In this document: positions 1-9,200 of the stretch, piece after piece
Layout: every line of letters begins with the position of its first letter
How positions within the stretch are numbered: the stretch's first letter is position 1
Assembly: GCF_914768045.1 (NCBI RefSeq)
Contig: NZ_CAJZCD010000001.1
Span: 402,960 to 466,959 of the forward strand
DNA: 64,000 nucleotides
Direction of reading: 5' to 3'
DNA from: Snodgrassella communis
GTDB lineage: Bacteria > Pseudomonadota > Gammaproteobacteria > Burkholderiales > Neisseriaceae
Made by a program: the position numbers and the translations under genes
Notes under the pieces: model-generated
The model's database searches: none
What the model saw: only the letters and a program-made list of their open reading frames with translations
What the model was told of the DNA's origin: nothing

Positions 1-1074
1 ATCAAAATTAATCAGCTCCACCTTAATCGGATTGAGCACCGCAATCATCCGTGGTGCAACACTTTCCAGATCTTCACGAATTGCGCCTTCCAGCACACTC
101 ATGTCCACCACATTTTCACTTTTGGAAATACCTACCCGTTTAGCAAACAGGCGCAGCCCCTCCGGCGTATAGCCCCGGCGACGCATACCAGAAATCGTAG
201 GCATACGCGGGTCGTCCCAGCCAGACACATGATCCTGCACCACCAGCTGATTGAGCTTGCGTTTCGACGTAATCGAATACAACAATTCCAGCCGGGAAAA
301 TTCATACTGATGTGGCTGATGCGCAATTTCGATATTTTCCACTACCCAGTCGTATAAAGGCCGGTGTGATTCAAATTCCAGCGTACACAGTGAATGGGTA
401 ATATTTTCAATCGCATCTGAAATTGCATGCGTATAATCATACATCGGATAAATAACCCATTTATCGCCGGTACGATGATGATGTACACGACGAATACGGT
501 AAATCACCGGATCGCGTAGATTAATATTGCCCGCAGCCATATCAATTTTCAGCCGCAGCGTTTTACTGCCATCCGGAAACTCACCATCACGCATACGTGC
601 AAACAAATCCAGATTTTCCTCAATCGTACGCTCACGATATGGGCTATTTTTACCTGGCTCCGTCAGCGTGCCACGATACTGGCGCATTTCCTCCGCATCC
701 AGATCATCCACATATGCCTTGCCGGCTTTAATCAGCTCCAGCGCATATTCATACAGGCGCTCGAAATAATCCGAAGCAAAACACTCCTCATTCCACTGAA
801 AGCCCAGCCACTGCACATCTTCCTTAATCGAGCGCACATACTCGTCCGATTCTTTTTCCGGATTCGTATCGTCAAAGCGCAGATTACACAAACCATCATA
901 AATATAAGCCAAACCAAAATTCAGGCAGATAGATTTAGCGTGGCCGATATGCAGATAACCATTTGGTTCAGGAGGAAAGCGCGTTATCACCCGCTGGCAT
1001 TTTCCGCTTTGCAGGTCATCCTCAATAATAGAGCGTATAAAATGATTATCGGCAAACTGATCTTTATTAAGCAT
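1..1074 (-). CDS. glnS: Glutaminyl-tRNA synthetase, N-terminal 358 codons (cut by window edge)
   Basis: Class I aminoacyl-tRNA synthetase that charges tRNA-Gln in the cytoplasm. No stop codon is reached before base 1, so the C-terminal anticodon-binding part lies outside the window. The translation carries [15 protein letters not shown] (HIGH motif at about residues 42-45), the segment [10 protein letters not shown] typical of GlnRS/GluRS, and further on [11 protein letters not shown], the KMSKS-loop equivalent, followed by [19 protein letters not shown], which is characteristic of GlnRS rather than GluRS. The ATG at 1072-1074 gives the usual short N-terminus before FIRSIIEDD; no strong Shine-Dalgarno sequence precedes it. 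Identification rests on recognisable family motifs across the visible part. Confidence 0.95.
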   Translation of the reverse strand, partial: MLNKDQFADNHFIRSIIEDDLQSGKCQRVITRFPPEPNGYLHIGHAKSICLNFGLAYIYDGLCNLRFDDTNPEKESDEYVRSIKEDVQWLGFQWNEECFASDYFERLYEYALELIKAGKAYVDDLDAEEMRQYRGTLTEPGKNSPYRERTIEENLDLFARMRDGEFPDGSKTLRLKIDMAAGNINLRDPVIYRIRRVHHHRTGDKWVIYPMYDYTHAISDAIENITHSLCTLEFESHRPLYDWVVENIEIAHQPHQYEFSRLELLYSITSKRKLNQLVVQDHVSGWDDPRMPTISGMRRRGYTPEGLRLFAKRVGISKSENVVDMSVLEGAIREDLESVAPRMIAVLNPIKVELINFD

Positions 1075-1675
1075 AGTTATTCTGAATATGTGCAAAGGCG
1101 TTTTCAGAATGGCAATTTCTGAAACACCAACCAAAAAGTTATAATTATATACCTATTTTATATAAGCAATATACAATTATACTAAACAAAAATGTATTAA
1201 ATAGTGCAGTAATAGTTAAGCAAATACTAAACTAAATCAAGCCAAACACAAAAAATATTTTACCAAATTCTTAAATTTAGTAAAAATCCGTAATACCCGC
1301 CACTCAATTCTCTCCACCGAAAACCGCCCAAGTAAATGGCTGATGATGATAAAACAACAATTATTTGCTTTACACGCTCCCCGTACAGCCAATAGCACTT
1401 CTTAGAATCACCACCACAATACTGCTTGGCTAGACAGCTCATTACCCACAACTACCCACTATCCCCACACCAAATACCGTCTGCCAGCACCACCACCTTT
1501 ACAATATCCGTGCATTACTGAAATTTCAACAGATTTAAATGAAATCTTTTCTGCCACACAAAATACAAGTTATATAGCATATAAAAATCATACCACTAAC
1601 CCTCTGCGCGCATAACCAACCAGCAACAGCTAAAGGCGAAAATCAGCAACCATAGCTAAAATAAATATACAGCGC
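1075..1675. other. Non-coding stretch between glnS and the lipoprotein array
   Basis: About 600 bases without a credible gene. The part next to glnS (about 1140-1290) is very AT-rich and must hold the glnS promoter. A 63-codon open frame at 1260-1451 (minus) has no recognisable features and is not called. No terminator for lipoprotein gene A was recognised here. Confidence 0.6.
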
Positions 1676-2452
1676 TTATTTGCTGGGTACAGGCAATTTG
1701 CCCTGCTGCTCTAATTCGCGAATATATTCGGGCAAGATTACTTGCGGGATATTTTGGCGTTCTTGCTTTATCGCATCCAGCTTGGCTTTGTTGCGCCGAT
1801 AATCAGCCATGGATTTAATGATAGGACGCGGGGTGCATAGTTTCTGGCTTTTGGCAAACAGCTTGTAATGCATGGGGGTATCTTTGCCCTCCGCCACCGT
1901 ACCATAAGTAATATAAAGCTGATTGCAGGCTAAAAAATGAACGGTAATATTCGCTACTTTGCCAAAATCATCGCCGGCAAACGCTGGCGGTGGTGGTAAA
2001 GGGATGACTGCGGAGTAGTTTTCGCTATATTGCTGAATAATTGCTCGCTCATTTTCATCAACATTAACTCCAGGTAGATTTAATCCTCTTGCATGCCAGC
2101 CAGGATACGGTAAAACACGCCAATAAATTCGCGCAGTCATGCCCGGCTTCCATTTCGCCGGCAGATAGGCAGCGCCACAGGTGGAACCGCCGCCATAGCG
2201 TGTTTTACCTACTTCATAATCATCTACACCATTAGTGCCGGGAATACAGCCGCCATTAATCGAACCACCCGACATGTTTTCATAGTTGTATTCGAGCGCC
2301 TCTACCGGCGCAGCATAGGATTTGTTTTTGCCGGAGGTAACACCAACAAAGGGCTCAAAGCCACCACCACATGCGCTTAGGGCGGTGGTGGTGAGCAGTA
2401 GGCTGGTTAATTTTGCCAGTTTTGGTAAGGTAGTTGCAGATTGGTCAGTCAT
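1676..2452 (-). CDS. DUF3304/Tli1-like lipoprotein, copy A (putative Tle1 immunity)
   Basis: 258 residues. The N-terminus ends in a lipobox, ALSAC with Cys28 followed by GGG, so the mature protein should be lipid-anchored and face the periplasm. The body has the DUF3304 pattern: GGGSTCGAAYLPAKWKPGM, then a W, then ITVHFLACNQLYI. In this family, lipoproteins beside DUF2235 lipases act as Tli1 immunity proteins that block the toxin in the periplasm; that role here is inferred from the Tle1 gene at 6286-10464. Variant segments: MTDQ..LPK N-terminus (as in D), GTNG loop with KT, RIYWR, hypervariable patch NVDENERAIIQQYSENY, AFAGDDFGKV, PVPSK end. A good Shine-Dalgarno sequence (AAAGGAG) precedes the ATG. 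It is the last gene of the array in the direction of transcription. Confidence 0.85.
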   Translation of the reverse strand: MTDQSATTLPKLAKLTSLLLTTTALSACGGGFEPFVGVTSGKNKSYAAPVEALEYNYENMSGGSINGGCIPGTNGVDDYEVGKTRYGGGSTCGAAYLPAKWKPGMTARIYWRVLPYPGWHARGLNLPGVNVDENERAIIQQYSENYSAVIPLPPPPAFAGDDFGKVANITVHFLACNQLYITYGTVAEGKDTPMHYKLFAKSQKLCTPRPIIKSMADYRRNKAKLDAIKQERQNIPQVILPEYIRELEQQGKLPVPSK

Positions 2453-2576
2453 AAGTTGCTCCTTTATGCCGGGGAATAGTGGGATTATTTTGTACTAGGC
2501 TGGGGGTAGTTCTTGGATTAATTCTTTGCTTGCTTTCACTTGCCTGTTGCAGTAGCCGGCTTGTTTGTTTATGTTA

Positions 2577-2607
2577 ATTATATCGCAATATTTTAGTTAG
2601 TTATCAA
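2577..2607 (-). promoter_or_regulatory. Candidate promoter of copy A
   Basis: On the minus strand TTGATA (2602-2607) and TATAAT (2577-2582), with a long 19-base spacer. The same pair recurs ahead of B, C, E and F. It would give a leader of roughly 115 nt. Inference from sequence only. Confidence 0.4.
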
Positions 2608-2720
2608 TTGGGCGCTGCTACTTTGGGCGATGTAGGTAGATATGGAATTATGCTGCGCATTTTGGCTGATTAGCGCCATAATATTGCGTGGTAAGGCTGA
2701 AAACAGCTTGAGGCGAAAGC

Positions 2721-2746
2721 AAAAAAAAACAGCCCGGCAAGCGGGC
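2721..2746 (-). terminator. Rho-independent terminator after copy B
   Basis: On the minus strand: stem GCCCG / CGGGC with a 5-base loop, then TG and nine T. It ends the unit of copy B ahead of the promoter of copy A. Confidence 0.75.
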
Positions 2747-2813
2747 ATGGTGGCAGATTAGAAAGGCAGTATTAATGGCTATTGCTGCTATGGGCTAAGC
2801 CGCCGACAAGTAT

Positions 2814-2834
2814 GCTGGCCGCCGAGCGGCCAGC
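2814..2834 (-). other. Post-stop hairpin of copy B
   Basis: Perfect 9-bp stem (arms GCTGGCCGC and GCGGCCAGC, 3-base loop) beginning 10 bases after the stop codon of copy B. It has no T-tract, so it is not the terminator, which lies further downstream. See copy C for compensatory change. Confidence 0.7.
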
Positions 2835-2844
2835 TAGGCGGCGC

Positions 2845-3621
2845 TTATTTGCTGGGTACAGGCAATTTGCCCTGCTGCTCTAATTCGCGAATATATTCGG
2901 GCAAGATTACTTGCGGGATATTTTGGCGTTCTTTCTTTATCGCATCCAGCTTAGCTTTGTTGCGCCGATAATCAGCCATGGATTTAATGATAGGACGCGG
3001 GGTGCATAGTTTCTGGCTTTTGGCAAACAGCTTGTAATGCATGGGGGTATCTTTGCCCTCCGCCACCGTACCATAAGTAATATAAAGCTGATTGCAGGCT
3101 AAAAAATGGACGGTAATATTCGCTACTTTGCCAAAATCATCTCCGGCAAACGCTGGCGGCGGCGGTAAAGGGATGACTGCGGAGTAGTTTTCGATATATT
3201 GTTCTATTGCTCGGCTTTCATTTTGGTCAAAATTTACTCCAGGTAAATTTAGCATTTTTGCATGCCAACCGGGATAAGGCAAAACTGTCCAATAAATCCG
3301 CGCGGTCATGCCCGGCTTCCATTTCGCCGGCAGATAGGCTGCGCCACAGGTCGAACCGCCGCCATAGCGTCTTTTACCCACTTCGTAATCATCCACGCCC
3401 GGGGTTTTGGGAATACAGCCGCCATTAATCGAACCACCCGACATGTTTTCATAGTTGTATTCGAGCGCCTCTACCGGCGCAGCATAGGATTTGTTTTTGC
3501 CGGAGGTAACACCAACAAAGGGCTCAAAGCCACCGCCACATGCGCTTAGGGCGGTGGTGGTGAGCAGTAGGCTGGTTAATTTTGCCAGTTTCGCTAGGGT
3601 TGTTGCTGATTGCTCAGTCAT
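2845..3621 (-). CDS. DUF3304/Tli1-like lipoprotein, copy B (putative Tle1 immunity)
   Basis: 258 residues, same architecture as copy A: signal peptide with lipobox Cys28, the DUF3304 core GGGSTCGAAYLPAKWKPGM, and ITVHFLACNQLYI. Differences from A lie in discrete segments: MTEQ..LAK N-terminus, KTPG loop with KR, RIYWT, hypervariable patch NFDQNESRAIEQYIENY, KKERQ near the C-terminus, PVPSK end. Shine-Dalgarno sequence AAAGGAG lies 7 bases before the ATG. The gene sits between its own promoter (3746-3776) and terminator (2721-2746), so it need not depend on neighbours for expression. Immunity function is inferred from family and context. Whether it still binds the adjacent toxin or toxins of other strains cannot be told from sequence. 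Confidence 0.85.
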   Translation of the reverse strand: MTEQSATTLAKLAKLTSLLLTTTALSACGGGFEPFVGVTSGKNKSYAAPVEALEYNYENMSGGSINGGCIPKTPGVDDYEVGKRRYGGGSTCGAAYLPAKWKPGMTARIYWTVLPYPGWHAKMLNLPGVNFDQNESRAIEQYIENYSAVIPLPPPPAFAGDDFGKVANITVHFLACNQLYITYGTVAEGKDTPMHYKLFAKSQKLCTPRPIIKSMADYRRNKAKLDAIKKERQNIPQVILPEYIRELEQQGKLPVPSK

Positions 3622-3745
3622 AGGTTGCTCCTTTATGCCGGGGAATAGTGGGATTATTTTGTACTAGGCTGGGGGTGATTCTTGGATTAATTCTTTGCTT
3701 GCTTTCACTTGCCTGTTGCAGTAGCCGGCTTGTTTGTTTATGTTA

Positions 3746-3776
3746 ATTATATCGCAATATTTTAGTTAGTTATCAA
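3746..3776 (-). promoter_or_regulatory. Candidate promoter of copy B
   Basis: Minus strand TTGATA (3771-3776), 19-base spacer, TATAAT (3746-3751), identical to the element ahead of copy A. Confidence 0.4.
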
Positions 3777-3889
3777 TTGGGCGCTGCTGCTTTGGGCGAT
3801 GTAGGTAAATATGGAATTATGCTGCGCATTTTGGCTGATTAGCGCCATAATATTGCGTGGTAAGGCTGAAAACAGCTTGAGGCGAAAGC

Positions 3890-3913
3890 AAAAAAACAGC
3901 CCGGCAAGCGGGC
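3890..3913 (-). terminator. Rho-independent terminator after copy C
   Basis: Same GCCCG/CGGGC stem as after copy B, with seven T on the minus strand. Confidence 0.75.
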
Positions 3914-3981
3914 ATGGTGGCAGATTAGAAAGGCAGTATTAATGGCTATTGCTGCTATGGGCTAAGCCGCTGCACAAGTAT

Positions 3982-4002
3982 GCTGGTCGCCGAGCGACCA
4001 GC
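3982..4002 (-). other. Post-stop hairpin of copy C with a compensatory change
   Basis: Arms GCTGGTCGC and GCGACCAGC with the same 3-base loop as in copy B. Relative to B both members of one base pair have changed (C:G to T:A), so the 9-bp stem stays perfect. Confidence 0.75.
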
Positions 4003-4012
4003 TAGGTGGCGC

Positions 4013-4789
4013 TTATTTGCCGGGTACAGGCAATTTGCCCTGCTGCTCTAATTCACGAATATATTCGGGCAAGATTACTTGCGGGATATTTTGGCGTTCT
4101 TGCTTTATCACATCCAGCTTAGCTTTGTTGCGCCGATAATCAGCCATGGATTTGATTGATGGGCGCGGGGTACATAGTTTCTGGCTTTTGGCAAACAGCT
4201 TGTAATGCATAGGGGTATCTTTGCCCTCCGCCACCGTACCATAAGTAATATAAAGCTGATTGCAGGCTAAAAAATGAACGGTAATATTCGCTACTTTGCC
4301 AAAATCATCGCCGGCAAATGCTGGCGGTGGCGGTAAAGGGATGACGGCAGAATGGTTTTCATAATATTGTCCAATTATGTTTTTTTCATTTTGATCAAAA
4401 TTTACTCCAGGAATATTTAGCATACGTGCTTTCCAACCGGGATATGGTAAAACACGCCAATAAATTCGCGCAGTCATGCCCGGCTTCCATTTGGCTGGCA
4501 GATAGGCAGCGCCACAGGTGGAACCGCCGCCATAGCGTCTTTTACCCACCTCGTAATCATCTACACCATTAGTGCCGGGAATACAGCCGCCATTAATCGA
4601 ACCACCCGACATGTTTTCATAGTTGTATTCGAGCGCCTCTACTGGCGCGGCATAGGATTTGTTTTTGCCGGAAGTAACACCAACAAAGGGCTCAAAGCCG
4701 CCGCCACATGCGCTTAGGGCAGTGGTGGTGAGCAGTAGGCTGGTTAATTTTGCCAGTTTCGCTAGGGTTGTTGCTGATTGCTCAGTCAT
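4013..4789 (-). CDS. DUF3304/Tli1-like lipoprotein, copy C (putative Tle1 immunity)
   Basis: 258 residues with signal peptide, lipobox Cys28 and the DUF3304 core. Segment variants: MTEQ..LAK N-terminus, GTNG loop with KR, RIYWR, KARMLNIPG, hypervariable patch NFDQNEKNIIGQYYENH, AFAGDDFGKV, PRPSIK instead of PRPIIK, DVIKQ, PVPGK end. The hypervariable patch is the same as in copy E on the other side of the toxin gene, although the following segment (AFAGDDFGKV here, ASMGDDFGQV in E) differs. This points to segment exchange between copies. Promoter and terminator match those of copy B. Lipid-anchored periplasmic immunity is inferred. Confidence 0.85.
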   Translation of the reverse strand: MTEQSATTLAKLAKLTSLLLTTTALSACGGGFEPFVGVTSGKNKSYAAPVEALEYNYENMSGGSINGGCIPGTNGVDDYEVGKRRYGGGSTCGAAYLPAKWKPGMTARIYWRVLPYPGWKARMLNIPGVNFDQNEKNIIGQYYENHSAVIPLPPPPAFAGDDFGKVANITVHFLACNQLYITYGTVAEGKDTPMHYKLFAKSQKLCTPRPSIKSMADYRRNKAKLDVIKQERQNIPQVILPEYIRELEQQGKLPVPGK

Positions 4790-4913
4790 AGGTTGCTCCT
4801 TTATGCCGGGGAATAGTGGGATTATTTTGTACTAGGCTGGGGGTGATTCTTGGATTAATTCTTTGCTTGCTTTCACTTGCCTGTTGCAGTAGCCGGCTTG
4901 TTTGTTTATGTTA

Positions 4914-4944
4914 ATTATATCGCAATATTTTAGTTAGTTATCAA
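4914..4944 (-). promoter_or_regulatory. Candidate promoter of copy C
   Basis: Minus strand TTGATA (4939-4944), 19-base spacer, TATAAT (4914-4919). Confidence 0.4.
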
Positions 4945-5057
4945 TTGGGCGCTGCTACTTTGGGCGATGTAGGTAGATATGGAATTATGCTGCGCATTTT
5001 GGCTGATTAGCGCCATAATATTGCGTGGTAAGGCTGAAAACAGCTTGAGGCGAAAGC

Positions 5058-5081
5058 AAAAAAACAGCCCGGCAAGCGGGC
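5058..5081 (-). terminator. Rho-independent terminator after copy D
   Basis: GCCCG/CGGGC stem, 5-base loop, then seven T on the minus strand. Confidence 0.75.
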
Positions 5082-5148
5082 ATGGTGGCAGATTAGAAAG
5101 GCAGTATTAATGGCTATTGCTGCTATGGGCTAAGCCGCCGACAAGTAT

Positions 5149-5169
5149 GCTGGCCGCTCGGCGGCCAGC
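5149..5169 (-). other. Post-stop hairpin of copy D
   Basis: Stem arms identical to copy B (9 bp) but the 3-base loop is inverted (TCG instead of CGA on the plus strand). The stem is kept and the loop is free to vary. Confidence 0.7.
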
Positions 5170-5179
5170 TAGGCGGCAC

Positions 5180-5956
5180 TTATTTGCCGGGTACAGGCAA
5201 TTTGCCCTGCTGCTCTAATTCGCGAATATATTCGGGCAAGATTACTTGCGGGATATTTTGGCGTTCTTGCTTTATTGCATCCAGCTTAGCTTTGTTGCGC
5301 CGATAATCAGCCATGGATTTAATGATAGGACGCGGGGTGCATAGTTTCTGGCTTTTGGCAAACAGCTTGTAATGCATGGGGGTATCTTTGCCCTCCGCCA
5401 CCGTACCATAAGTAATATAAAGCTGATTGCAGGCTAAAAAATGAACGGTAATATTCGCTACTTTGCCAAAATCATCGCCGGCAAATGCTGGCGGTGGCGG
5501 TAAAGGGATGACTGCGGAGTAGTTTTCATCATATTGGTCGATTGCAGCTAATTCATTTCTGTCTCTAACTAATCCAGGAACATTTAATACCTTGGCATGC
5601 CAGCCAGGGTACGGTAAAACACGCCAATGAATACGCGCGGTCATGCCCGGCTTCCATTTCGCCGGCAGATAGGCAGCACCACAGGTGGAACCGCCACCAT
5701 AGCGTGTTTTACCCACTTCATAATCATCTACACCATTAGTGCCGGGAATACAGCCGCCATTAATCGAACCACCTGACATGTTTTCATAGTTGTATTCGAG
5801 CGCCTCTACCGGCGCAGCATAGGATTTGTTTTTGCCGGAGGTAACACCAACAAAGGGCTCAAAGCCGCCGCCACATGCGCTTAGGGCAGTGGTGGTGAGC
5901 AGTAGGCTGGTTAATTTTGCCAGTTTTGGTAAGGTAGTTGCAGATTGGTCAGTCAT
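5180..5956 (-). CDS. DUF3304/Tli1-like lipoprotein, copy D (best candidate cognate immunity)
   Basis: 258 residues with lipobox Cys28 and the DUF3304 core GGGSTCGAAYLPAKWKPGM. Segment variants: MTDQ..LPK N-terminus, GTNG loop with KT, RIHWR, hypervariable patch VRDRNELAAIDQYDENY, AFAGDDFGKV, PVPGK end. It is the first gene downstream of the Tle1 effector in the direction of transcription. It alone has a different leader: instead of the shared AAAGGAG leader, AAGAGAGATAT precedes the ATG, and no homology to the other spacers is visible upstream. A terminator-like hairpin (6201-6241) lies between effector and this gene, so it probably has its own promoter in 5957-6200. Its position after the toxin makes it the likeliest partner; this is inference. 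Confidence 0.85.
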   Translation of the reverse strand: MTDQSATTLPKLAKLTSLLLTTTALSACGGGFEPFVGVTSGKNKSYAAPVEALEYNYENMSGGSINGGCIPGTNGVDDYEVGKTRYGGGSTCGAAYLPAKWKPGMTARIHWRVLPYPGWHAKVLNVPGLVRDRNELAAIDQYDENYSAVIPLPPPPAFAGDDFGKVANITVHFLACNQLYITYGTVAEGKDTPMHYKLFAKSQKLCTPRPIIKSMADYRRNKAKLDAIKQERQNIPQVILPEYIRELEQQGKLPVPGK

Positions 5957-6200
5957 ATATCTCTCTTTTATTTTGTACTCAAGGTGGTAATTAAATTATT
6001 TTTATGATGCTGTTTATTGGTTCAGTTTAATTTTTTAATGTTCAGTAGGCACGCCACTGCTGTTTTTGTATTTTCAGCTTATAGCTTCTCCTTAAGGTTT
6101 TAATTAGGTATCAATAACTTAATTATAAGCGCTTGTACCGGATGATGCACGTTTTTTTGTGGCCGCCATAGCGGCTGCGGTGTATATATAGCGCGCAGCT
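5957..6200. other. Unique spacer between Tle1 gene and immunity copy D
   Basis: AT-rich sequence not shared with the other array spacers. It should hold the promoter of copy D; no convincing -35/-10 pair was picked. Confidence 0.4.
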
Positions 6201-6241
6201 AAAATAAAACGCCACGGCATCGGTATGGATGCAATGGCGTT
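6201..6241 (-). terminator. Terminator after the Tle1 effector gene
   Basis: On the minus strand AACGCCA pairs with TGGCGTT, with an inner GCATC/GATGC stem, followed by TTATTTT. It starts about 45 bases after the effector stop codon. Confidence 0.65.
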
Positions 6242-6285
6242 GTGGTGGAAGTCGGCGTTAATGAAACGCGGAATTCAGCTTACTG

Positions 6286-9200
6286 CTAAATCAGCCAGCT
6301 TTGCAATGCTTTTTTTATTAATTCAAGCTTTTGGGGTGAAACCGCCTGTAGCTGTGGCGGGATGTCGCCTGTTTGCAACTGTTGCAGCAGGCGGCGGATT
6401 TCCGGCTGGCTGCGGCTGGCGATGTTTTCCGGCAGATACTGGTTGATTTCCAATTGGCCAAGGCCGAGCTGATTTAGGGCTGAGCGGTTTATCTGTTCTA
6501 CTGCCTGATCGTAGATATCGCCGCTGCTGTTGTGATAAAAGGCCTGCGCCAGGGTTTGCGGCGGCTGTGCACCGTGTTCGAGCAGTGCGGTACTGGTTTC
6601 GCTGCTGCGCCTGAGGTTTTGCTGGTACTGGCTAAGCTGTTGGCGAAAATGCGCAGCCAGGCTGTCTTGGCTGATGTCATCCAAGCTGGGCGGCTGTAAC
6701 AGGCTGGTTTGCGGTATGCCGGCTAGCGGATCGGTATACACTTTCAGCCCCTGCTGGAGCGCGGCCTGAAGCTGCGGCTGATCGATGCTGCCCGCTTTTG
6801 CCTGCTGTACGGCAGCTTGCAGTTGTTGCTGATTGTTGCTTACTTTCTCAAGCATTTTACTTAGCTGCTGTGCCTGCTGCTGTATTTGCGGGTCAGATAA
6901 GGCCTGCTGATCGAGTTTTCTTTGCTGCTCAAGCAATAGCTCGCGGATTTCATTCAGATTTTTAATGGTTTCATCGCTATTCTGAATTATCTGATCCAAG
7001 GTTTTATCGGCAAAGTCTTTGTCTGACCAGCGCTGCTGCTGCGCATATTCGTTTTTAATCTGTTCGAGCGCGGTTTGCATGTCTTTGCTAAACTGGCGCA
7101 GCTTTTTCAGGTTGTCGCTGTTGGGCAGGATTTTACCGGTATCGGGGTCGATGGCCAGTGCTTCATAGTCTTTGGTAAGCATGTCCCAAGCGGCTTTATC
7201 TGCTGCGGTTACAAACAGCTCGGGATTGTTGAGGCCAATCAGGATGTAGGCCGGATTGCCGTATTTAACCCCCATATAGGCACTGCGGGCAATACCGGCA
7301 ATACCAACTACGCGCTCAGCCAGTAACACGGGTGACAGCGGCTTATTGGAAAAGCCACCGCTAAATACCAGACGGTGGGCAAAATAGCTGGTAAAAGGCT
7401 CGCGGCTGCCGAGCACGGAATCATGCATAAACCAGGCACGGGAGTCGTGGACGTGGTTATCAAACATCTGCACCATATGCGAATAGGTGGCGGAATATTT
7501 TTCGGCATGGGTTTTCAGGCGTTGCCGTAGGACTACCCGGTCGCGCATATCGGCCTGAAGGAGGCGCTGCCAGATATCTTTGGCGGCGTTGACAGCCAGA
7601 TTGGCGCCACGTACATGCTGATAGCGCTGGCGCAGTATGTTGAGCATTGCACCACTAATCAGGGAGCCCTTATCGGCATTCGCCCACAAATCGCCGATTT
7701 CCTGCGCCGAAAAATCCCATGGCTGGCGATCTTTATCGCCGGCAGCGCCGGCCGGATGCCGCTGCTCCACAAAGGATTTGGCCAGCGGCGGAATAGGCAG
7801 CGGATTGTCTGGTGGCTCCGGTGTTTTAAGCTTGGCCGGATCGGCGCCGAAATACAGGGTATCGCCATTGGTGTGAATATCCTGATATTCGGCGGCCTCG
7901 TCATCGTTATTGAGCATATACATGCTGCCGGCAAATACGGTGGAAACCAGAAAACCGGCCGACAGCATGTTTTCCAGATGGAATTCATGCAAATAATCGG
8001 CCTTGAATTCTTTGGCGCCTTCGATTAAGTCCCAGCCATCGTTGCCGGCGGAGTAATTTTTGTTGATAATGCCGTCGAGAAATTTGCTGCGCTCAGCTTG
8101 GGGAATGCTGTCTAGCCCAGCCTGCTGCCACAGCTCATCATTATCTACTGTGCGTTTATGAGGCAGATTGCCCTTGCTGGCTTCGTTGGCCTCTTTGCGC
8201 CCCTGTTCAATCAGCTTGGTGCGACCTTTTTTGGTGTCTTTGTCTTCCTTTTCGGCAAGGCTGCCATCGGCAGTAAGCGATAAGCCCAGATAGTTTGCAT
8301 AGCCGCCAATACCGGAGCGTACCCAGCGCAGAATGCGGTAGGCAGTGAAATGGTGAATCTGTTTTTGCAGCGCAGTACTGATATTACCGGTTTCCAGCGT
8401 TTTTAACCAGCTATTGAAAAGCGCTACTATCTTCGACTGGACATCAAACTCACTTTCAGTATCTTTATTCATAAACTCATAGTTTTTTAACTGAAAGCGC
8501 GGATGCTTTTGCATGTCTTTCTTTAATTCCGGATGATCCTGTAATACCTGCAAAGGCATACCATGCTGCCAGCAACGCGCATACATATCGTGCAGGGCAA
8601 TCTGTGACAGTACATAGCCGGTACCGTAGTTGCTTTTAAACTGCTCGCCGGGCGGATAGCCGCCGCCAATATCGGAGTGTACGCCCGGATAAACGTATTC
8701 CTTGAAATTGCCTTTGGGATAGCCGCCATCAATGCAGATGCTATCTACGGAAAAGCTTTTGCGCTGCTCATGGGCAGAGACAAAATGGTAGCAATTTTTA
8801 ACAAAGCCGGCGCTGCCGGCGCGCTGTAAGGACATGGTACGGTGCGCCCAGGAGCAGTGGCCGGTAACCATGGCCACCAGCGGCGACATGCCCACGGTAG
8901 CCACGGTATCAAACAGGCCACACATTTCGATATAGATGGGAATACCAAGCAGCTTAAGCTCAAGCTCCTGGCTGGGCGGCGCGCCAGCGGGGGCAATGGC
9001 GGCCTGGCCTTGAGGCGCAGCAGTGGGTGCAGCAGCACTGCTTACTGGGCTGGCAGACGCAGCAGCAGGCTCTTTATCTTTATCTTTATCTTCTGCATTC
9101 TGCGCGGCTTCGGCTTGAGCTTGGGCGGCGGCTCGATTGTCCTGCCGCTGCTTGATGCGCTCCTGCGCCTGCTGCTCCTGTAATTGCGCCAACTGGGCGC

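Larger units (their letters stand above)
1676..5956 (-). repeat. Tandem array, left arm: four DUF3304 lipoprotein units (A-D)
   Basis: The four genes start their stop codons at 1676, 2845, 4013 and 5180, giving unit lengths of 1169, 1168 and 1167 bases. Both coding and spacer parts are nearly identical by direct reading. Homology ends sharply just after the stop of copy A on the left. On the right it ends at the start codon of copy D, whose leader is unrelated to those of the other copies. Confidence 0.95.

Noticed and set aside
1260..1451. 63-codon frame upstream of glnS
   Set aside because: No ribosome site, no family resemblance, AT-rich non-coding context.
1676..5179. Regular near-identical repeats that at first sight could suggest a CRISPR-like or satellite array
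   Set aside because: The period is about 1168 bases and each unit contains a full lipoprotein gene, so it is a tandem gene duplication.
7615..8028. 137-codon open frame on the plus strand inside the Tle1 gene
   Set aside because: Antisense to a long gene with clear catalytic motifs; no ribosome site or recognisable domain.
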